Assembly: GCF_050496545.1 (NCBI RefSeq)
Contig: NZ_JBNVZV010000016.1
Coordinates: 31,464-95,463 of the forward strand
Direction: 5' to 3'
From: Phycicoccus avicenniae_A
GTDB lineage: Bacteria; Actinomycetota; Actinomycetes; Actinomycetales; Dermatophilaceae
DNA length: 64,000 bases
Numbering within the stretch: the stretch's first letter is position 1; the number at the start of each line of letters is the position of its first letter. Below are positions 1-10,350 of the stretch, piece by piece. Made by a program: the position numbers and the translations under genes. A model generated the notes under the pieces. The model did not search any database and was not told the DNA's origin. It worked only from the letters and a program-made list of their open reading frames with translations.

Positions 1-530
1 CCCGCAGCAACGGTGAGCTGCTCTTCACGTCCTGGGCGCTCAACGAGGTGAGCGTCGAGAAGGCCTCCCGCGAGCGGATGCTCGAGCTGACCGTCGAGAT
101 CGACGGCCGCCCGCTGTCCACGTGGGGCTGTGACGGGGTGGTCGTCGCCACCCCCACGGGGTCCACCGCCTACGCCTTCTCGGCCGGCGGCCCGGTCGTC
201 TGGCCCGACGTCGAGGCCCTCCTCCTCGTCCCCATCAGCGCGCACGCGCTCTTCGCCCGGTCGGTCGTCGTCGGACCGCAGTCCCACCTCGCGGTGCAGC
301 TGCTCGCGCACTCCGACGCCTCGGCGGTGCTGTGGTGCGACGGCCGGCGGGCCGTCACCCTCCCGCCCGGGGCGCAGGTCGAGGTCGAGCGGTCCGGGCA
401 GCCGGTGCGCCTCGCCCGGCTGTCCTCGGGGGCGTTCACCGACCGGCTCGTGCAGAAGTTCGACCTCCCGGTGCACGGGTGGCGCGGCAGCGCCCGCCAG
501 CGCCTCGCGGAGGAGGACGGCTCCCGGTGA
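1..530 (+). CDS. nadK: NAD kinase, 3' part (5' end outside the window)
   Basis: ATP- or polyphosphate-dependent NAD kinase, the cytoplasmic enzyme that makes NADP from NAD. The reading frame is open from base 3, so only about the last 175 residues are present. The family signature TPTGSTAYAFSAGGP lies at bases 153-197 and the NEVSVEK-type segment at 39-59. The N-terminal GGDG motif must lie upstream. The stop overlaps the GTG of recN by four bases (GTGA), so the two are probably translationally coupled. The nadK-recN pair is conserved in actinobacteria (Rv1695-Rv1696 in M. tuberculosis). Confidence 0.95.
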   Translation, partial: RSNGELLFTSWALNEVSVEKASRERMLELTVEIDGRPLSTWGCDGVVVATPTGSTAYAFSAGGPVVWPDVEALLLVPISAHALFARSVVVGPQSHLAVQLLAHSDASAVLWCDGRRAVTLPPGAQVEVERSGQPVRLARLSSGAFTDRLVQKFDLPVHGWRGSARQRLAEEDGSR

Positions 531-2215
531 TCGAGGAGATCCGCATCCGCGACCTCGGCGTCATCGACGAGGCCGTCCTGCCCCTGCACCGGGGTCTGAC
601 CGTGCTCACCGGCGAGACCGGGGCCGGCAAGACGATGGTCGTCACCGCGCTCGGGCTGCTGCTCGGCGGCCGCGGCGACTCCGGCCTGGTCCGCGCCGGC
701 GCCCAGCGGACGGTGGTCGAGGGGGTCGTCGACCTCCCCGCGGGCCACGCCGCCCTCGTGCGCGCCGAGGAGGCCGGTGCCGACACCGGCGACGGCCTGG
801 TCCTCGTGCGCTCGGTCGCCGCCGACGGCCGCTCGCGCGCCCACGTCGGGGGCCGTGCGGCCCCGGTGGGGGTGCTCGCCGAGCTCGCCGAGCACCTCGT
901 GGCGGTCCACGGCCAGGCCGACCAGTGGCGCCTGCGCCGGGCCGACGAGCACCGTGAAGTCCTCGACGCCTTCGGCGGCCCGGGGCTCGCCGCCGCCCTC
1001 GAGGCCTACCGGCAGGTGCACACCGAGCTCGGTGCCGTCGAGTCCGAGCTCGAGGCCCTGCGCACCGCCGCCGCCGAACGGGCCCGCGAGGCCGAGACCC
1101 TCCGTCTGGGGCTCGAGCGCATCGAGGCCGTCGACCCGCAGCCCGGGGAGGACGAGGCCCTGCGCGCCGAGTCCGACCGCCTCGGCCACGCCGAGGAGCT
1201 GCGGGCCGCCGCCGGGGGTGCGCACGAGGTCCTGAGCGGCGAGGCCGACGGCGCCGGCGAGGTGCCCGGGGTCCTCGAGGCGCTGGCCGCCGCCTCGGCC
1301 CGGATCGGCACCGCCGCCGCCAACGACCCCGTCCTGGCCGCCCTCGGCACCCGGGTCGACGAGCTGCGCTACCTCGCCGCCGACGTCGCCGCCGACCTCG
1401 GCTCCTACCTCGCCGACGCCGACGTCGACCCCGCCCGCCTCGACCAGGTCGAGCAGCGCCGCGCGGCGCTCACCGACCTCACCCGGCTCTACGGGCCGGG
1501 GGTCGACGACGTCCTCGCCTGGGGCGCCACCGCCGCCGCGCGGGTCACCGAGCTCGACGGCACGGGGGACCGCATCGGCGAGCTCGAGCAGCGGCTCGAC
1601 GCCCTGGCCGCGCGCCGCGAGGAGGCCTCGGCGGTCCTCGGGGAGCGGCGCCGCGCCGCCGCCGAGGTCCTCGGCGCCCGCATCACCGACGAGCTCGCGC
1701 ACCTCTCGATGGGCGCGGCGACCGTCACCGTCGCGGTCGAGGACTCCGGGCGCTGGGGCGCCGACGGCCGCGAGGTCGTCGAGGTGCGTCTCGCCTCGGG
1801 CCCCGGCACCCAGCCCCGCTCGGTCACCAAGGCGGCCTCCGGCGGTGAGCTCTCGCGCGTCATGCTGGCCATCGAGGTGGCCACCGCCGACGCCGTGACC
1901 TCCGTCCCGACATTCGTCTTCGACGAGGTCGACGCCGGCGTGGGCGGACGGGCCGCCGTCGACGTCGGCGCCCGGCTCGCGGCGCTCGCCCGGCACGCGC
2001 AGGTCGTCGTCGTCACCCACCTCGCCCAGGTCGCGGCGCACGCCGACCGCCACCTCGTCGTCGAGAAGTCCGTCGACGGCCACGTGACGCGCAGCATGGT
2101 CCACGAGGTCGAGGGGGAGGACCGCGTCGGCGAGCTGGCCCGGATGCTCGGCGGCTCCGGCACGCAGGCCGCCCTCGACCACGCGCGCGACCTGCTCGGT
2201 CGCGCCCGGGCCTGA
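527..2215 (+). CDS. recN: DNA repair protein RecN
   Basis: SMC-like ATPase of double-strand-break repair. The GTG start at 527 overlaps the nadK stop and gives 562 residues, normal for RecN, opening VIEEIRIRDLGVIDEAVL. Walker A GETGAGKT is at residues 29-36. The middle is rich in Glu, Arg and Ala, as expected of the coiled-coil arms. The ABC signature SGGELSRVMLA and Walker B VFDEVDAGVGG lie near residues 440-473, followed by a VVVTHLAQVAAHAD switch region. A start further upstream is possible but would run deep into nadK. Confidence 0.96.
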   Translation: MIEEIRIRDLGVIDEAVLPLHRGLTVLTGETGAGKTMVVTALGLLLGGRGDSGLVRAGAQRTVVEGVVDLPAGHAALVRAEEAGADTGDGLVLVRSVAADGRSRAHVGGRAAPVGVLAELAEHLVAVHGQADQWRLRRADEHREVLDAFGGPGLAAALEAYRQVHTELGAVESELEALRTAAAERAREAETLRLGLERIEAVDPQPGEDEALRAESDRLGHAEELRAAAGGAHEVLSGEADGAGEVPGVLEALAAASARIGTAAANDPVLAALGTRVDELRYLAADVAADLGSYLADADVDPARLDQVEQRRAALTDLTRLYGPGVDDVLAWGATAAARVTELDGTGDRIGELEQRLDALAARREEASAVLGERRRAAAEVLGARITDELAHLSMGAATVTVAVEDSGRWGADGREVVEVRLASGPGTQPRSVTKAASGGELSRVMLAIEVATADAVTSVPTFVFDEVDAGVGGRAAVDVGARLAALARHAQVVVVTHLAQVAAHADRHLVVEKSVDGHVTRSMVHEVEGEDRVGELARMLGGSGTQAALDHARDLLGRARA

Positions 2216-2225
2216 GCGGCCGTGG

Positions 2226-2231
2226 CACGAT
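2226..2231 (+). promoter_or_regulatory. -10-like element of steA, leaderless arrangement
   Basis: CACGAT ends 7 bases before the ATG at 2239. This spacing recurs at many starts in the window and would place the transcription start at or next to the A of the start codon. It argues for the ATG at 2239 over the one at 2230, which overlaps the hexamer. No convincing -35 is visible. Confidence 0.45.
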
Positions 2232-2238
2232 GGTGCAG

Positions 2239-3417
2239 ATGTCCATCCGCCTGCCCCACCGCCGTGACCGCGACCCCTCCTCGGGGGGCCACGGCCCGGC
2301 GCGCGTCGACCGGCGGACCAAGAACCTCACGAAGCGGCTGAAGCCCGGCGACGTCGCGGTCATCGACCACGAGGACATCGACCGCGTGAGCGCCGAGGCA
2401 CTGGTCGCCTGCCGGCCCGCGGCCGTGGTCAACGCCGCGTCCTCGATCTCCGGGCGCTACCCGAACCTCGGCCCCGAGATCATCGTCGCGGCCGGCATCC
2501 CGCTCCTGGACGCCGCCGGTCCCGACGTCATGGCCCTCAAGGACGGCGCCCGGCTGCGGCTCGAGGCCGGCGCCCTCCACACCGAGGAGGGGCCGGTCGG
2601 GCACGGGCACCTCCTCGACGCCGACGCCGTCCAGGAGGCGATGACCCTCGCCCGCGCCGGGCTCTCCACCGAGATCGAGGCCTTCGCCGAGAACACGATG
2701 GACTACCTGCGCAAGGAGCGCGAGCTGCTCTTCGACGGGGTCGGCGTCCCGGACATCACCACCGACCTCGACGGCCGGCACGTCCTCATCGTCGTGCGCG
2801 GCTACCACTACAAGGAGGACCTCGAGATCCTCCGGCCCTACATCCGCGAGTTCAAGCCGATCCTCATCGGCGTCGACGGCGGGGCCGACGCGCTCATCGA
2901 GGCCCGGCACACCCCCGACCTCATCGTCGGCGACATGGACTCGGTCTCCGACGGCGCGCTGCGCTCCGGCGCCGAGATCGTCGTGCACGCCTACCGCGAC
3001 GGCCGGGCCCCCGGGCTCGAGCGCGTGCGCGAGCTCGGGGTCGAGCCCGTCGTCTTCCCCGCCACCGGCACCAGCGAGGACGTCGCGATGCTCCTCGCCG
3101 ACGACAAGGGCGCGACCCTCATCGTCGCCGTCGGCACGCACGTGACGCTCGTCGAGTTCCTCGACAAGGGCCGCTCGGGGATGGCCAGCACCTTCCTCAC
3201 CCGGCTGCGGGTGGGCGGCAAGCTCGTCGACGCCAAGGGGGTGAGCCGGCTGTACCGGACGCGCATCTCGTCGGTCAACGTCCTGCTCATGGTCGCCGTC
3301 GCCGTCATCGCCATGGGCGCGGCCCTCTGGTCCACCGCCGGTGGACGCGCGCTGCTCCAGGTCCTCGCGGCCAAGGCCGACGACCTGTGGACCCTGCTCG
3401 GAGGAGTGTTCGGGTGA
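2239..3417 (+). CDS. steA: SteA-like cytokinetic-ring protein (thiamin-pyrophosphokinase-like fold)
   Basis: 392 residues. The central part resembles the thiamin pyrophosphokinase catalytic domain (IGVDGGADALI, then LIVGDMDSVSD near residues 211-240). A hydrophobic segment near the C-terminus (about residues 355-375) could anchor it in the membrane. It corresponds to Rv1697 and Corynebacterium SteA, which with SteB supports cell separation by septal peptidoglycan hydrolases. The start at 2239 fits the -10-like element. The stop overlaps steB by GTGA. General annotation pipelines may call it a thiamin pyrophosphokinase, but the neighbours argue for SteA. Confidence 0.85.
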   Translation: MSIRLPHRRDRDPSSGGHGPARVDRRTKNLTKRLKPGDVAVIDHEDIDRVSAEALVACRPAAVVNAASSISGRYPNLGPEIIVAAGIPLLDAAGPDVMALKDGARLRLEAGALHTEEGPVGHGHLLDADAVQEAMTLARAGLSTEIEAFAENTMDYLRKERELLFDGVGVPDITTDLDGRHVLIVVRGYHYKEDLEILRPYIREFKPILIGVDGGADALIEARHTPDLIVGDMDSVSDGALRSGAEIVVHAYRDGRAPGLERVRELGVEPVVFPATGTSEDVAMLLADDKGATLIVAVGTHVTLVEFLDKGRSGMASTFLTRLRVGGKLVDAKGVSRLYRTRISSVNVLLMVAVAVIAMGAALWSTAGGRALLQVLAAKADDLWTLLGGVFG

Positions 3418-4370
3418 TCGACTTCCGCTACCACATCGTCTCGATCGTCTCGATCTTCCTGGCCCTGGCGGTCGGCATCGTGCTCGGTGCCGGGCCGCTG
3501 CAGGGCGAGATCGGGGCGTCCCTGACCAACGAGCTCGCCGGCCTGCGTAAGGACAAGACCGCGCTCAACGACCAGCTGAAGACCGCCGAGACCGCCGCGG
3601 AGGCGCGCAACGGGTACCTCACGGCGGTCTCGGGACGGGTCCTCGACGGCACCCTCCGGGACCGCAGCGTGGCCCTGGTCGTCCTGCCGGGGGCCGAGGC
3701 CTCGGTCAGCGAGGCGGTCGTCGAGACGCTGGACACCGCCGGGGCCCGGCTCGCCTCGACGACCTCGGTCACCCAGGACTGGGTGAGCACCGAGGAGCGC
3801 ACCGCCACCGCCCGCGACCGGGTCGTCCAGGAGGTCACCCAGCAGACCGGCGCGAACACCTCGGGCGGGTCCGCACAGGCGCGTGACGTCCTCCTCGCGA
3901 CGCTGCTCACCCGCACGGCCCCCGCCGGCGACAGCGGCCCCGACGACCCGACCGCACGCACCGGCCTCGAGACCCTCGCCGACGCCGGTCTGCTCTCGCT
4001 CGACGCCCAGAACTTCACCCGGGCCGACCTCGTCGTGGTCGTCGGCGGCACGGTCACCGACGGCGACCAGGCGGCCCGCGCCGACGCCGCCGGCCAGTGG
4101 GTCGACCTCGCGGTCGCCCTCGACGACCGCTCGGGCGGTGCCGTGCTCGCCGCCGACCTGGCCTCCGAGACCAGCGGCACCTCCGTCCTCACCACCCTGC
4201 GCGGCATCTCCGCCGCGGCCTCGGAGGTCTCCGGGGTCGACGACGCCTCGGAGCCGATGGGCCTGGCCAGCGTCGTCTTCGCCCTCGTCGAGCAGGCCGG
4301 CGGTGGCGCGGGGCAGTACGGGCTCGGCCCGCGCACCGACGCGGCCTTCGCCCCGGTCCCGCAGTCGTGA
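3414..4370 (+). CDS. steB: SteB / MctB-like envelope protein
   Basis: 318 residues from the GTG overlapping steA. It opens with the conserved MIDFRYHIVSIVSIFLALA segment, a single N-terminal membrane helix (about residues 8-28), then a predicted coiled coil (about 40-70) and an extracytoplasmic domain. The family is annotated as copper transporter (MctB, Rv1698) and independently as SteB, the partner of SteA in corynebacterial cell separation. There is no multi-pass transporter topology here, so a structural or regulatory envelope role fits better than a channel. The stop overlaps the next start by four bases. Confidence 0.85.
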   Translation: MIDFRYHIVSIVSIFLALAVGIVLGAGPLQGEIGASLTNELAGLRKDKTALNDQLKTAETAAEARNGYLTAVSGRVLDGTLRDRSVALVVLPGAEASVSEAVVETLDTAGARLASTTSVTQDWVSTEERTATARDRVVQEVTQQTGANTSGGSAQARDVLLATLLTRTAPAGDSGPDDPTARTGLETLADAGLLSLDAQNFTRADLVVVVGGTVTDGDQAARADAAGQWVDLAVALDDRSGGAVLAADLASETSGTSVLTTLRGISAAASEVSGVDDASEPMGLASVVFALVEQAGGGAGQYGLGPRTDAAFAPVPQS

Positions 4371-5185
4371 CCCGGGGGCAGCGGGCGGCCACCGGGCTGC
4401 TCGCCGCGGCGGTGGCGGCCGGCGCCCACCGGCTCCTCGTCGCCCGGGTGCGCTCGCCGCGCTGGAGCCGCACCAACCACGCGGGGGACGAGGTCACCCT
4501 CCTCGAGGGCCCGGCCGCCGTCCTGGGGGCCACGGCCGGTGCGCTCGCCGCGGGCAGTCCCGCCGGGGCCCTGGCCGCCGGGGTCTCGGGTGCGCTCGGC
4601 GCTCTCGACGACCTCGCGGGCGACGGGTCGAGCAAGGGGCTGCGCGGCCACCTGGGGGCCGCGGCCCGGGGCGAGGTGACCACCGGCTTCGTCAAGGTCG
4701 TCGGCATCGGGGCGGCGGGCCTGCTCGCCGCGGCGCTCGTCGACCGCGACCGCGGCCGGGCGCCCAGCGGCACGCCTGTCGGCACGCTCGTCGGCGGGGT
4801 CGTCGTCGCCGGATCGGCGAACCTCGCGAACCTGCTCGACCTGCGGCCGGGTCGCGCGCTCAAGGCGACCGTCCTCACGGGCGGTCTCCTCGCCCTGTCC
4901 CGGGGGGAGGGAGGGGCCACCGCCGCAGCGGCCGTCGGTGCCGCGGCCGGCCTGCTGCCCCCCGACCTCGCCGGCCGGGCGATGCTCGGCGACACCGGGG
5001 CCAACGCCCTCGGGGCGCTGGTCGGCACCGCGCTCGTCGAGCGCACCGGTCTGCGCGGCCGGCTCGTCGCGGCGGCGGTGCTCACCGCCCTCACCCTCGC
5101 CTCCGAGAAGGTCAGCTTCACGGCGGTCATCGAGTCCACCCCCGGGCTGCGCGCGCTCGACGCGTGGGGGCGGCCGGCCCGATGA
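4367..5185 (+). CDS. Short MraY/WecA-like polyprenyl-phosphate sugar-1-phosphate transferase
   Basis: Hydrophobic 272-residue protein with shortened versions of the phospho-sugar transferase motifs: TNHAGDEVTLLEGPA near residues 36-50, DDLAGD at 81-86, NLANLLDLRPGRALK near 152-166 and GDTGANALGAL at 208-218. Members normally move a sugar-phosphate from a UDP-sugar to undecaprenyl phosphate and have 320-360 residues. This one is short at the N-terminus and its second aspartate motif reads NLLDLRPGR rather than NxxDGxDG. It sits between steB and a MurJ-like flippase with 4-base overlaps on both sides, implying a lipid-linked envelope intermediate. Substrate unknown. Confidence 0.75.
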   Translation: MTRGQRAATGLLAAAVAAGAHRLLVARVRSPRWSRTNHAGDEVTLLEGPAAVLGATAGALAAGSPAGALAAGVSGALGALDDLAGDGSSKGLRGHLGAAARGEVTTGFVKVVGIGAAGLLAAALVDRDRGRAPSGTPVGTLVGGVVVAGSANLANLLDLRPGRALKATVLTGGLLALSRGEGGATAAAAVGAAAGLLPPDLAGRAMLGDTGANALGALVGTALVERTGLRGRLVAAAVLTALTLASEKVSFTAVIESTPGLRALDAWGRPAR

Positions 5186-6813
5186 CCGAGCGCAAGCTCG
5201 CCGCCGGCATCGCCGGGGCCGCGGGCCTCATCGCCCTCGTGACGATCGTGTCCCGGGCGGCGGGGTTCGCCCGCATCCTCGTCTTCGCCGACTCGGTGCG
5301 CGCCCAGGGTGTCGGCGAGGTCTACCAGAGCGTCAACGCCCTGCCGAACGTCCTCTTCGAGGTCGCCGCCGGGGGCGTGCTCGCCGCCGTCGCCGTGCCG
5401 CTCATCGCCCACCGCCTCGGGGCGGGGGAGCGCGAGCGGGCCGACCACCTGGCCTCGGTGCTGCTCACCTGGGCGGTCGTCGTGCTCGTCCCGCTGGCCG
5501 CCGTCCTCTGGCTGCTGGCACCGGTCCTGTCCGGGTGGCTCATCGACGACTTCGACCCCCGGGCGCAGGAGGTCGGTGCCACGCTGCTGCGGATCTTCGC
5601 GCTCCAGGTCCCGCTCTACGGCGTCGGCATCATCCTCACCGGGCTGCTCCAGGCGCACCGGCGCTTCCTCGCCGCCGCGCTCGCACCGCTCGCCTCCTCG
5701 GTCGTCGTCCTCGGCTCCTACCTCTGGTACGGCCGCCTGGCCGGGGGTGAGGTCTCGCCCTCGGTCGTCGACGGCGGGGCGATCGCCGTGCTCGGCTGGG
5801 GCACGACGCTCGGCGTCGTCGTCCTCTCCCTCCCGCTGCTCGGCCCGGCGCTGGCCACCGGGTGGCGCTGGCGCCCGGCGCTGCGGCTCGAGCGCGAGGA
5901 CGCCGTCCGGATCCGGGCGCTCGCGGGCGCCGGGGTGCTGGCGCTGGCCGCCCAGCAGCTCGCCGTGCTCGTGACGCTGTGGCTGCTCAACCACGCCGGC
6001 ACGCGCGGCTCCTTCACCGTCTACCAGTACGTCCAGGCCGTGTACCTGCTTCCCTACGCGGTGCTGGCCGTCCCCGTGGCCGTCAGCGCCTTCCCGGCCC
6101 TGGCCGCGCGCACCGGTGCCGGGGAGGACTCCTCGGCCACGCTCGGGCGCTCGCTGCGCGCGGTCCTCGTGCTCACCGGGCTCGCGGCCGGGGCGATGAT
6201 CGCCGCCGCCCCCACCGTCGGCGCGTTCTTCACCACCCTCGACGCCCGGCGCGGCGCCGAGGGCGCCAGTCCGGAGGCGCTCGCCGCCCTGGCGCCGGCG
6301 CTCACCGCCTACGCCCCCGGGGTCGTCGGTTTCGGCGTCACCGCACTGCTGACCCGCGCGCTGTACGTCAAGGGACGGCCGCTCGACGCGGCCTGGGCCG
6401 TCGCGCTCGGCTGGGCGATGGCCGCGCTCGTGCCGCTCGTGCTCGTCGGGTCCGGTCGCGGGGCCGATGCCACGCTGCGGATGCTCGGCCTCACCTCGAC
6501 CCTCGGGATGACGGCCTCGGCGCTGCTGCTCGTCGTCCTCGTGCGCCGGGCCTGGGGCCCGGAGGTCAGCCGGGGGCTCGGGCGCACCGCCGGGGCGCTG
6601 GTCGTGGCCCTGGCCCTGGCTCTGGTCGTCGGCGACCTCGTGACCCGCGGGCGGACCTACGACGGGCTCCTCGACGCCGTGCTCTGGGGGCTGGCGGCCG
6701 GGGGCGCCGGGCTGGTCGTCGGGCTGCTCGCCGTCTTCTACGGTGACCGCCGGATGATGGGGGAGATCCGGGAGCGTGGGCGCGCCCGGCGACGCGGGGG
6801 GAGTGCGGGATGA
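5182..6813 (+). CDS. MurJ/MviN-like lipid flippase
   Basis: 543-residue polytopic membrane protein of the MOP superfamily. The N-terminus (LIALVTIVSRAAGFARILVF) and the following PNVLFEVAAGGVLAAVAVPL are typical of MurJ, which flips lipid-linked cell-wall precursors. About 14 helices can be counted. It lacks the long cytoplasmic pseudokinase tail of mycobacterial MviN, so it may be a second, specialised MurJ paralogue. Coupled by ATGA to the phosphotransferase upstream and the glycosyltransferase downstream, which suggests it flips the product of those enzymes. Confidence 0.85.
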   Translation: MTERKLAAGIAGAAGLIALVTIVSRAAGFARILVFADSVRAQGVGEVYQSVNALPNVLFEVAAGGVLAAVAVPLIAHRLGAGERERADHLASVLLTWAVVVLVPLAAVLWLLAPVLSGWLIDDFDPRAQEVGATLLRIFALQVPLYGVGIILTGLLQAHRRFLAAALAPLASSVVVLGSYLWYGRLAGGEVSPSVVDGGAIAVLGWGTTLGVVVLSLPLLGPALATGWRWRPALRLEREDAVRIRALAGAGVLALAAQQLAVLVTLWLLNHAGTRGSFTVYQYVQAVYLLPYAVLAVPVAVSAFPALAARTGAGEDSSATLGRSLRAVLVLTGLAAGAMIAAAPTVGAFFTTLDARRGAEGASPEALAALAPALTAYAPGVVGFGVTALLTRALYVKGRPLDAAWAVALGWAMAALVPLVLVGSGRGADATLRMLGLTSTLGMTASALLLVVLVRRAWGPEVSRGLGRTAGALVVALALALVVGDLVTRGRTYDGLLDAVLWGLAAGGAGLVVGLLAVFYGDRRMMGEIRERGRARRRGGSAG

Positions 6814-7886
6814 GGGTGCTGCTGGTCATGGGCACGAGCGCCGGTGGGGTCGGCGCGCACGTGCGCGGCCTGGCCCGGCTGCTCGCGGGCGACGGCCACC
6901 ACGTCGTCGTCGCGTGTCCCGCCGAGGCCGCCGACCGGTTCCGGCTCGCCGAGCACGCCACCCCGGTGCCGCTCGAGGTCACCGACAGACCGCACCCGGT
7001 GCGCGACGCCCGGGCCGTCCGGGACCTTGCCGACCTCGTGCGCGGCGCCGACGTCGTGCACGCCCACGGCCTGCGGGCCGGCGCGCTGGCCGTGCTGGCC
7101 ACCGCCCGCACGCGCGTCCCGCTCGTGACGACGCTGCACAACGCGGCTCCGACCGGGCGGGTCACCGGTGCGGTCTACGCCGGGCTCGAGCGCGTGGTGG
7201 CCCGCGGCTCGGCCGTCGTCCTCGGCGTCTCGGCCGACCTCGTCCGGCGGATGGACGCGCTCGGCGCCCGCCACACCGGGCTGGCCGTCGTGCCCGCCCC
7301 GCCCTTCGCCGCGCCCACCCGCGACCGCTACGCCGTGCACGCCGAGCTCGGCATCGACGCCCGGACGTCCCTGGCCGTGGTCCTCGCCCGCCTCGCCCCG
7401 CAGAAGGGGCTCGACCTCCTCCTCGACGCCCACCGCGACCTCGCCGACCTCGACCTGCTGACCGTCGTCGCCGGCGACGGCCCGTTGCGCGAGCCGCTGC
7501 AGCGCCGCATCGACACCGAAGGGCTGCCGGTGCGGCTGCTCGGCCGGCGCGAGGACGTCCCCGACCTGCTGGCGGCCGCCGACGTCGTCGTCTCCAGCGC
7601 CCTCTGGGAGGGGCAGCCGGTCGGCCTCCAGGAGGCGCTGCACGCCGGTGCGGCCATCGTCGCCACCGACGTCGGCGGCACCGGGGCGGTGGTCGGCGAC
7701 GCCGCCGTGCTCGTCCCCGGGGGCGACGCCGTCTCGCTCTCCCGGGCCGTCCGCGACGTCGTCGTGCACGGCGGGGTGCGGGACGACCTGCGCTCCAAGG
7801 CCGTCGAGCGGGCCGCCCACCTGCCCACCGAGGCCGAGGCGCTGGCCGCCGCGCTGGACACCTACGCCGGGGCCGGTGCCCGATGA
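6810..7886 (+). CDS. GT4-family glycosyltransferase (GT-B fold)
   Basis: 358 residues. The N-terminal domain opens MRVLLVMGTSAGGVGAHV with the glycine-rich acceptor loop. The C-terminal donor-binding domain carries LARLAPQKGLDLLLDA and the EX7E motif EGQPVGLQE (about residues 266-274). Retaining GT4 enzymes transfer a sugar from a nucleotide-sugar. The ATG overlaps the flippase stop, making it the last gene of the steA-steB-phosphotransferase-flippase string. Most likely it elongates the lipid-linked sugar on the cytoplasmic side; donor and acceptor cannot be told from sequence. Confidence 0.85.
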   Translation: MRVLLVMGTSAGGVGAHVRGLARLLAGDGHHVVVACPAEAADRFRLAEHATPVPLEVTDRPHPVRDARAVRDLADLVRGADVVHAHGLRAGALAVLATARTRVPLVTTLHNAAPTGRVTGAVYAGLERVVARGSAVVLGVSADLVRRMDALGARHTGLAVVPAPPFAAPTRDRYAVHAELGIDARTSLAVVLARLAPQKGLDLLLDAHRDLADLDLLTVVAGDGPLREPLQRRIDTEGLPVRLLGRREDVPDLLAAADVVVSSALWEGQPVGLQEALHAGAAIVATDVGGTGAVVGDAAVLVPGGDAVSLSRAVRDVVVHGGVRDDLRSKAVERAAHLPTEAEALAAALDTYAGAGAR

Positions 7887-7888
7887 CG

Positions 7889-7894
7889 TATCGT
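7889..7894 (+). promoter_or_regulatory. -10-like element of pyrG
   Basis: TATCGT lies 8 bases before the GTG at 7903, inside the short gap after the glycosyltransferase. No Shine-Dalgarno sequence precedes the GTG, so pyrG may be transcribed as a leaderless message in addition to readthrough. Confidence 0.4.
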
Positions 7895-7902
7895 TGAAGC
7901 CC

Positions 7903-9610
<1,708 letters not shown>

Positions 9611-9618
<8 letters not shown>

Positions 9619-10264
9619 GCCCCTCGAGGGTCCTCTCGAGGACCGCCTCGAGCGCCTGCCCGTCGTCGGCACCCGGCTCTCCTTCGAGGGGCGGGTCTGG
9701 GACGTCCGGACCGACGAGGTCGACCTCGGCGAGGCCGGCGTGGTCGTGCGTGACTATGTCGAGCACACCGGCGCCGTCGCGATCCTGGCGCTCGACGAGC
9801 AGGACCGCGCCGTCGTCATCCAGCAGTACCGCCACCCCGTCGGCGCCTTCGACTGGGAGATCCCGGCCGGGCTGCTCGACGTCGACGGCGAGGCGCCGCA
9901 CCTGAGCGCCGCCCGCGAGCTGCACGAGGAGGCCGACCTCACCGCCGGCTCGTGGTCGACCCTCGTGGACCACTGGGCCTCGCCGGGAGGGTCCTCCGAG
10001 GGGCTGCGCATCTTCCTGGCCCGCGACCTCGCCGAGGTGCCCGAGGCCGAGCGGCACGAGCGGCACGGCGAGGAGCTGGGGATGCCGGTGCGCCGCGTGC
10101 CGCTGGACGACCTCGTCGCCGGGGTGCTCGAGGGGCGGCTGCACAGCCCGACCCTGGTCATCGCCGTGCTCGCCGCCCACGCCCTGCGCGGGCGGGGCTG
10201 GGTGGGCCTGCGCCCCGCCGACGCCCCCTGGCCGGCGCGCAGCCGCGGCCGCTCGAGGGACTGA
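9611..10264 (+). CDS. NUDIX hydrolase, ADP-ribose pyrophosphatase type
   Basis: 217 residues. It has the arrangement of the ADP-ribose pyrophosphatase family (Rv1700 follows pyrG in M. tuberculosis): a beta-rich N-terminus, VVIQQYRHPVGAFDWEIPAG, then the NUDIX box core GEAPHLSAARELHEEADL. In the box the usual glycine after EE is Asp and the first glycine spacing is off by one, but the catalytic RE..EE residues are intact. Expected to hydrolyse ADP-ribose or a related nucleoside diphosphate. Its GTG overlaps the pyrG stop. Confidence 0.88.
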
Positions 10265-10350
10265 CCCGCGCCCGGTCCGAGGGATTGGCCGATGCCCCCG
10301 CGGGGTACCGGGGCGGTGTGACGACGACCGGTGCGTGGGAGGATGCGTTC

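Noticed and set aside
170..2182. Long minus-strand open frame antisense to nadK and recN
   Set aside because: Arg/Gly/Asp-rich translation with no motifs, opposite two clearly conserved genes; long antisense frames are expected at this G+C content. The same applies to the other long antisense frames.
2230..2238. ATG at 2230 as the steA start
   Set aside because: It overlaps the -10-like CACGAT; the ATG at 2239 has the usual 7-base spacing.
10318..10350. GTG at 10318 as the YchJ-like start
   Set aside because: No ribosome-binding site or -10 precedes it, whereas GTG 10351 has GGGAGG at the right distance.
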